This document shows positions 59,589-64,000 of a DNA stretch of 64,000 bases, in pieces; position 1 is the first letter of the stretch, and the number at the start of each line of letters is the position of its first letter. A model generated the notes under the pieces. It had not been told where the DNA came from and searched no databases. It saw only the letters and a list, made by a program, of their open reading frames with translations. The translations under genes were made by a program, and so were the position numbers. The DNA is from Adiantum capillus-veneris (lineage: Eukaryota; Streptophyta; Polypodiopsida; Polypodiales; Pteridaceae). The stretch spans positions 97,678,355 through 97,742,354 of the forward strand of contig CM043943.1 in assembly GCA_014529385.2 (NCBI GenBank), read 5' to 3'.

Positions 59589-59690
59589 CGCGCCTTGTTT
59601 TTCCAGCTAGCCATGTTTAATGCGCCTTGCCGTTTTGACGGCGCGCCTTGTTTTTCCTACTGGCCGGGTTTAGTGCGCCTTAAGATCCCG
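59589..59690. repeat. 53-bp tandem duplication, GC-rich
   Basis: CGCGCCTTGTTTTTCC followed by a GCC/GTTTARTGCGCCTT block occurs at 59589 and 59642 with several differences. Confidence 0.8.
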
Positions 59691-60710
59691 CCCCACAATC
59701 CCGATCGTCGATCCCATTACTCCATCGTGCATTTAATATGGGTGTTATTTAGTCCCAAGGATAGCCTTTGGATGACTCAGAGCTCCCTCTCTCTCTCTCT
59801 CTCTCTCTCTGCATTGGAATGGGGGTAGCACGATCTAGGAATCATGAAACTCCTTTCATTATTCAAATTCAATGCTGGTGTGAAGACTTATGTTTGATTT
59901 TGCTAATGAGTATCTTATAAAATTTTACATTTTTTTTAAAAAAAAACCTCCTTTTTTCATTAGCAAAAAGGGAGCATCACTTAGGCCTCACCCCTTTGGG
60001 CAAGCCCAAAACAACAAAAATCTTACAAAGCATCTCAAAATCTTTTTTTCTAATATCATTACCAAACAATTTACAATTTCTTACCATGCTCATGTCGAAC
60101 CATTGTCCTAATTACATCCGTTTCGGGCCTTATCTAGATCTAGCTATAGCACGATACATTCTTGTTTCATGCTTGCAGAATACTCAAATGAGCAAAGAGG
60201 AAAAGGAAAGAAAGGAATATCAACGTTCGCAAAAGGCCAATGTGTCCTATTTTGCAAAGACCAACCGCACTTGACATCATCCCATCAAAGATAAAAAGAT
60301 GAGTGAACATCAAACAAGGGGAAAGTTCACTATTGCCTACAAAAGGATATTTGCTAATAATAAGAGGCTTCTTTGTGTGATAGAAAATGAGAAAGTGATA
60401 CTGATATTTTTAAACATTTATTATAATATTAAAATATTTTTCTTTTTGAAAATAAATGTATCTATGAACTATTTATATTATAATATATTCCAAAATAACC
60501 CGATATTCAATGTCCCTCTTTTAAGAGAGAGGTATACAAATACCATCACCTCTTTTTTTTGTGAAACTCACAATCGTGAGTACATTATATTAGCAATGCA
60601 ATTACTAGTCATGCTCGTGACAAGCCATGATGTCTTCCGGCAAACATTAGTACATCGGCTAATAGGGGCCACCCCACGGCAAAGGCAAAACACTTGGCTG
60701 GCTAAGGATT
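59691..60710. other. Anonymous sequence, no gene recognised
   Basis: It holds a (CT)n tract at 59788-59810 and AT-rich stretches. The frame at 60299-60712 (137 codons) is Lys/Asn/Tyr-rich with no recognised family and is likely fortuitous. Confidence 0.4.
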
Positions 60711-60712
60711 AG

Positions 60713-61700
60713 ACTCTTACCCATGCAGTTTCGATATTGTTGCAGACACAACTTTGTTCCAGTCTTCAGAGTTCCTCCGTTTTCCAATGGCAATAATCGT
60801 TTCCTTGCTTTCTTGAATGATCTCCATCGTGAACCTTGTTGTTTCAATGATGTTGTCAAAAAGTCGACAATTCTTGGCCTTCCAGACGTGTTTAAAGTGA
60901 CAAAACCTAACAATTTGTGTACTGATTAGAATTGGTTGGCTCATGAACACCTTGCTACCCAAGAAAAGATTGTTCTTGTAGAACCCAATCTTCGATCTCT
61001 TTTATACCCACTTGCATATCTTTCCTACCAGGTCACAGATCCCCGAACAGTCCTTGAAAAGGTGGGGGATGCTCTCTCTTGCCGGTCTACATTACAGGCA
61101 TCCATATGGACCAATACCTCTAGCTAGGACCTTCACCCCAATTGGCAAGGCCCCCCAAAGTACCTTCTATACAAAGACCTTCATCCTAAACGGACATCGT
61201 GGGCACCAATGTTCTTAACAATTGTCACCCATCTTGCCTCCGGTCATTGCTTGTTTAGGGGAGAGAACCAATCCAGCAAGGCCATGAGGATGCTATACAA
61301 TTCCTTGGTGTGTGGTTTACGGAAGTGTTTGTATATAGGCCACCGCCATGCTTTCCAATCAAACCTAGACTCGCAGGTCTGTAGGCAGCAACCGTCAAGT
61401 TTTTCTAAGACTCTATTTACCAGCAACCTTTCAGTCTCATTGAGATTGAATGGGGAGGCTAGTTGGCCCGATCCTTTCTAGTCACTGTTACTGAACTCCC
61501 AAAACTAACCCAGTCTCGATGGAGTCCTTTGTTGTTCATATTTTTGGCCACCTCCTTCCAAGCAGGGTTCAACAAGATGCTTCCCGCCTTAGAAAGCCAA
61601 GGGAACCAATGAGACATCAAGTTGTGGAAGTATCTAGTTACCTCTCCCCATTCCAAGGCCTCCGTTGCTCTTTTTCACTTTCATGCCAGCTCGCCAGTTA
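60713..61700 (-). pseudogene. LINE-type retrotransposon 3' remnant (RT zinc-binding region)
   Basis: Translating the minus strand across stops gives a typical plant LINE ORF2 tail. WGALPIGVKVLARGIGPYGC precedes CRPARESIPHLFKDCSG, matching the zf-RVT pattern C-x2-C-x(n)-E-S/T-x2-H-L-F-x2-C. FCHFKHVWKAKNCRLFDN follows, the W-K-A-R-N-like block that comes next in such elements. Upstream (61700-61240) WKAWRWPIYKHFRKPHTKEL fits the region between RT and zf-RVT. Stops and frame changes are frequent, and the RT palm is absent. Confidence 0.6.
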
Positions 61701-61945
61701 AGCCACCAAGCTTCAAGTTAGACCACTGAGGTGCAAGCAACTTGTTGTGTAGATCTAGCCCTTTCCACTAGCCACCTTGCGAGTACAGTTTGGCATTGTC
61801 CATCATGGCCTTTTTCATAACAACCCATGTTTGGTCACTACCCAAGCAACCAAGGCAACTTAGTGCATGTTTCCATTCTTTGGCTTGTGTAGTTGACCCT
61901 ACTCTTGACCCTATTGTATATACTAATATGGACGGCCGCCTTCAG

Positions 61946-62134
<189 letters not shown>

Positions 62135-62419
62135 TTATTTGTTGTGTCATCGAGGTTGTAGGGAACACAAACGGATGAAGCTGCTTGTGATACATGGTTG
62201 GGGGAGGGGCCAAAATTTGTCCCTTCCTATATATAGTACGTATAGCGTGCTCTTTTCAAGCAACCCATTATCACGAAAATCAACATGTATCCTATTTTAT
62301 TGGTACAAATCCTTCTTCTTAACATGTGTTCCCCTCATTTTCGTGTCGTGCCTTGGAGCCCAAGCTATAGATGTTTCACCGCAGATCTCCCCATGTGCTT
62401 TGCCATGTCAAGATGCAAG

Positions 62420-62821
62420 AGAATGTAATTGCATCTAAAGAGACACCCTCGCTTTGCATCTGCCGAAAAACAACACAAAGCTTCTTGGTCCTGCCCAAGT
62501 TGGACATATTCCACAATCAATGCATTCCAAGAGATGATATCCCATATAGGAAACTCCTCATGCATGTTTTGTGCTTTATGAAGCGCACCACATTTGGGAT
62601 CCATGTCGACCAAGGCAGTGCCAAGCACAAAGTTTTCTTTCAACAATATCATCGTGACTTCTTTTGCCCATATCAGCATCTTGTGTAATGTCACAAGCCT
62701 TCAAGGAGCAAGTATACATGATTTCATTTGGAGAGATGTCTGCTCTCTGTAGCTTTTGAAAACAGCATGGAGCTTCGTGACCATGACCATTGCCTTCCCT
62801 CCCCCCCATTGTAGAGCCCAA
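62420..62821 (-). pseudogene. PPR-protein pseudogene fragment
   Basis: PPR proteins bind organellar RNA. On the minus strand the upstream piece reads CCFQKLQRADISPNEIMYTC and SLKACDITQDADMGKRSHDD. A frame change leads to LGTALVDMDPKCGALHKAQN, then DIISWNALIVEYVQLGQDQE and ALCCF. These match consecutive PLS-type PPR motifs (V-L-G-T-A-L-V-D-M-Y-A-K-C-G; W-N-A-L-I-A-G-Y-x-Q). Tyr and Ala of the KCG motif are changed to Asp-Pro. Only about two to three repeats remain, with a frameshift and no start or end, so it is a decayed fragment. Confidence 0.75.
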
Positions 62822-62876
62822 ACTACGGACATCTCGTCATACCCCTTCGCCTTGTCATGTTTTCCTTCAAGATGCA

Positions 62877-64000
62877 TGTAACATTTAATGGCCTAGTAAC
62901 TTGTGTGTAGCGGAAAATAGCATGAACATAGTGAGTATTTCATTAGAATAGATTCCTAATGAGATTAACAAAAGTGCTTGGGTGGAGAGAGCAACAAAAA
63001 GCATAACACCTAGTTAGATAGCATGAACAATACTTCAAAAGAGAGAGAACTTAATCAATTGACAACATTTGAGGATCGGATTTGCATGGAGCTGGTCCCC
63101 CCTCCAAAAGGCTTTGTATTATGGTTTCTCCCATCAAGAGAGACATTTTACAATACAATTTCTTGTGTTCCTTCAATACTAGCCAGTGCAATGAAGATGG
63201 AAACTTCATGCACTAAGCAAAACACCTATCAAACACAACATCAATTCCCTCACGGTCTCAGACCCAAGACCTCACACACCTTCCAAGATGGTGAGAGCTA
63301 GCTAGGTATGAGAGTAGATTGAGAGGAAGAAGGAGTATTCTTACAAGAAAGATGTACATCTCCTCACATAATCACTCATATTAGCATAGCTTAGCTTAGT
63401 AATTAGCATGGTAGAGGAGATGTACATCTTTCTCGTAAGAATACTCCTTCTTGGTTGGATTTGCATCACAAAGCCAAGATTTGTTGGTGTAGGCCTCCCT
63501 TCTCACAAGCTTGGAGTAGGTGATAAGCTTTCCATTAAAGCTTGAGAAGGAGACAGAGTCTTCTTTTCTTCACCCATGAGCTAGTGTGAGTGTGTAGGTG
63601 ATAATTCCTTTGAAAAATCAGCCCCCTCTCTCTCTTGGTCGACCCCTCTTGCTATTTGCTCTTGCTAGCATCCTATTGGACCTCCCCGGGCTTAGCCAAT
63701 GGGAATTAAGCATCATAAGTGATAGCCTTCTGACATGTGTCTCCCTTTCCCCTTTTGTGAGAGCTTTAGGTAATTATTTAATTCTATTAAACTCTCATTG
63801 GACCCCTTTGCCTCCTAGCCAATAGGAATCAGGCAAGCCATTGGGCTGTTGAATGCTCATTCGTCCCCTTGGGAAACTGTCCAATAGTCTTCTAGAGAGG
63901 TCAATTCCTAATGGTTCTTTTATTAAGTGTTTTTAAATTAATTAAACTAGATTTACTCTAGCTTAATTCTCATTGGTCCACCTCCAAGGCCATCCAATAG
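62877..64000 (-). repeat. A-family LTR, partial (runs off the window)
   Basis: Read in reverse it ends AATGTTACA at 62877 and aligns with the A LTRs up to the window edge, about 1124 of about 1600 bases. No primer site follows its 3' end (62876 downward), so it is a 3' LTR or solo LTR, not a 5' LTR. The five outer bases are ATGCA (62872-62876). It contains a unique 37-bp inverted repeat (63329-63450). Confidence 0.9.
63329..63450. repeat. Inverted repeat, 37-bp arms, 48-base loop
   Basis: Left arm 63329-63365 begins GAAGGAGTATTC; right arm 63414-63450 ends GAATACTCCTTC. One mismatch in 37. Other A LTRs have only one of the two arms; at the second site they carry different sequence. Confidence 0.93.

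Overview
This is a repeat-dominated stretch of a plant nuclear genome. The evidence is TE families typical of land plants (Ty3/gypsy and Ty1/copia elements with initiator-Met-tRNA primer sites, a LINE remnant, Helitron termini, a Mutator-type MITE), a cytochrome P450 exon of CYP704 type with plant-like splice sites, and a pentatricopeptide-repeat (PPR) pseudogene. The PPR style and the gene-poor, microsatellite-rich background would suit a fern or other large-genome plant. That placement is an inference with low confidence. No rRNA, tRNA, CRISPR or prokaryotic-style operon was seen.

Layout. 1-6300: decayed Ty3/gypsy element on the minus strand (integrase near 1 kb, gag near 6 kb), with a TATA box in its putative 5' LTR near 6.69 kb. 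6.3-10.6 kb: anonymous sequence with diverged tandem repeats. 10617-35974: a composite nest. A chromovirus-type Ty3/gypsy element (A) has a 1.6-kb 5' LTR interrupted by a second chromovirus-type element (B, 12129-20505, target duplication CATTA). The B-LTR end/A-LTR end/A leader segment was then duplicated in tandem. A reverse-oriented solo LTR (21512-23124, target duplication CTATG) sits in the second copy, and a Ty1/copia element (23987-29108, minus strand) sits in the gag gene of A. A ends with a 373-bp tandem duplication of its integrase C-terminus/chromodomain and a 3' LTR (34377-35974).

36-48 kb: a decayed copia gag-protease remnant (37.1-38.2 kb), a 149-bp TG microsatellite, a second copy of the same copia family (40075-45218, plus strand), and another unrelated copia remnant (45.7-47.9 kb). 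49-54.5 kb: short tandem duplications, one apparently intact 297-nt CYP704-like exon on the minus strand, and immediately upstream of it in the same intron a 4.4-kb non-autonomous Helitron candidate (50071-54463) loaded with dinucleotide repeats. 54.5-64 kb: anonymous intergenic or intronic DNA with a Mutator-type MITE (58205-58669, 9-bp target duplication), a possible tRNA-derived SINE head, a LINE 3'-end remnant, a PPR pseudogene, and the edge of another A-type LTR that runs off the window.

No autonomous element looks fully intact: each gag-pol set carries stops, frameshifts or lost catalytic residues. The only candidate for a living host gene is the CYP704-like exon. The genes here do not form a pathway; the interest lies in the insertion history and in recurrent lesions at homologous sites of related elements.
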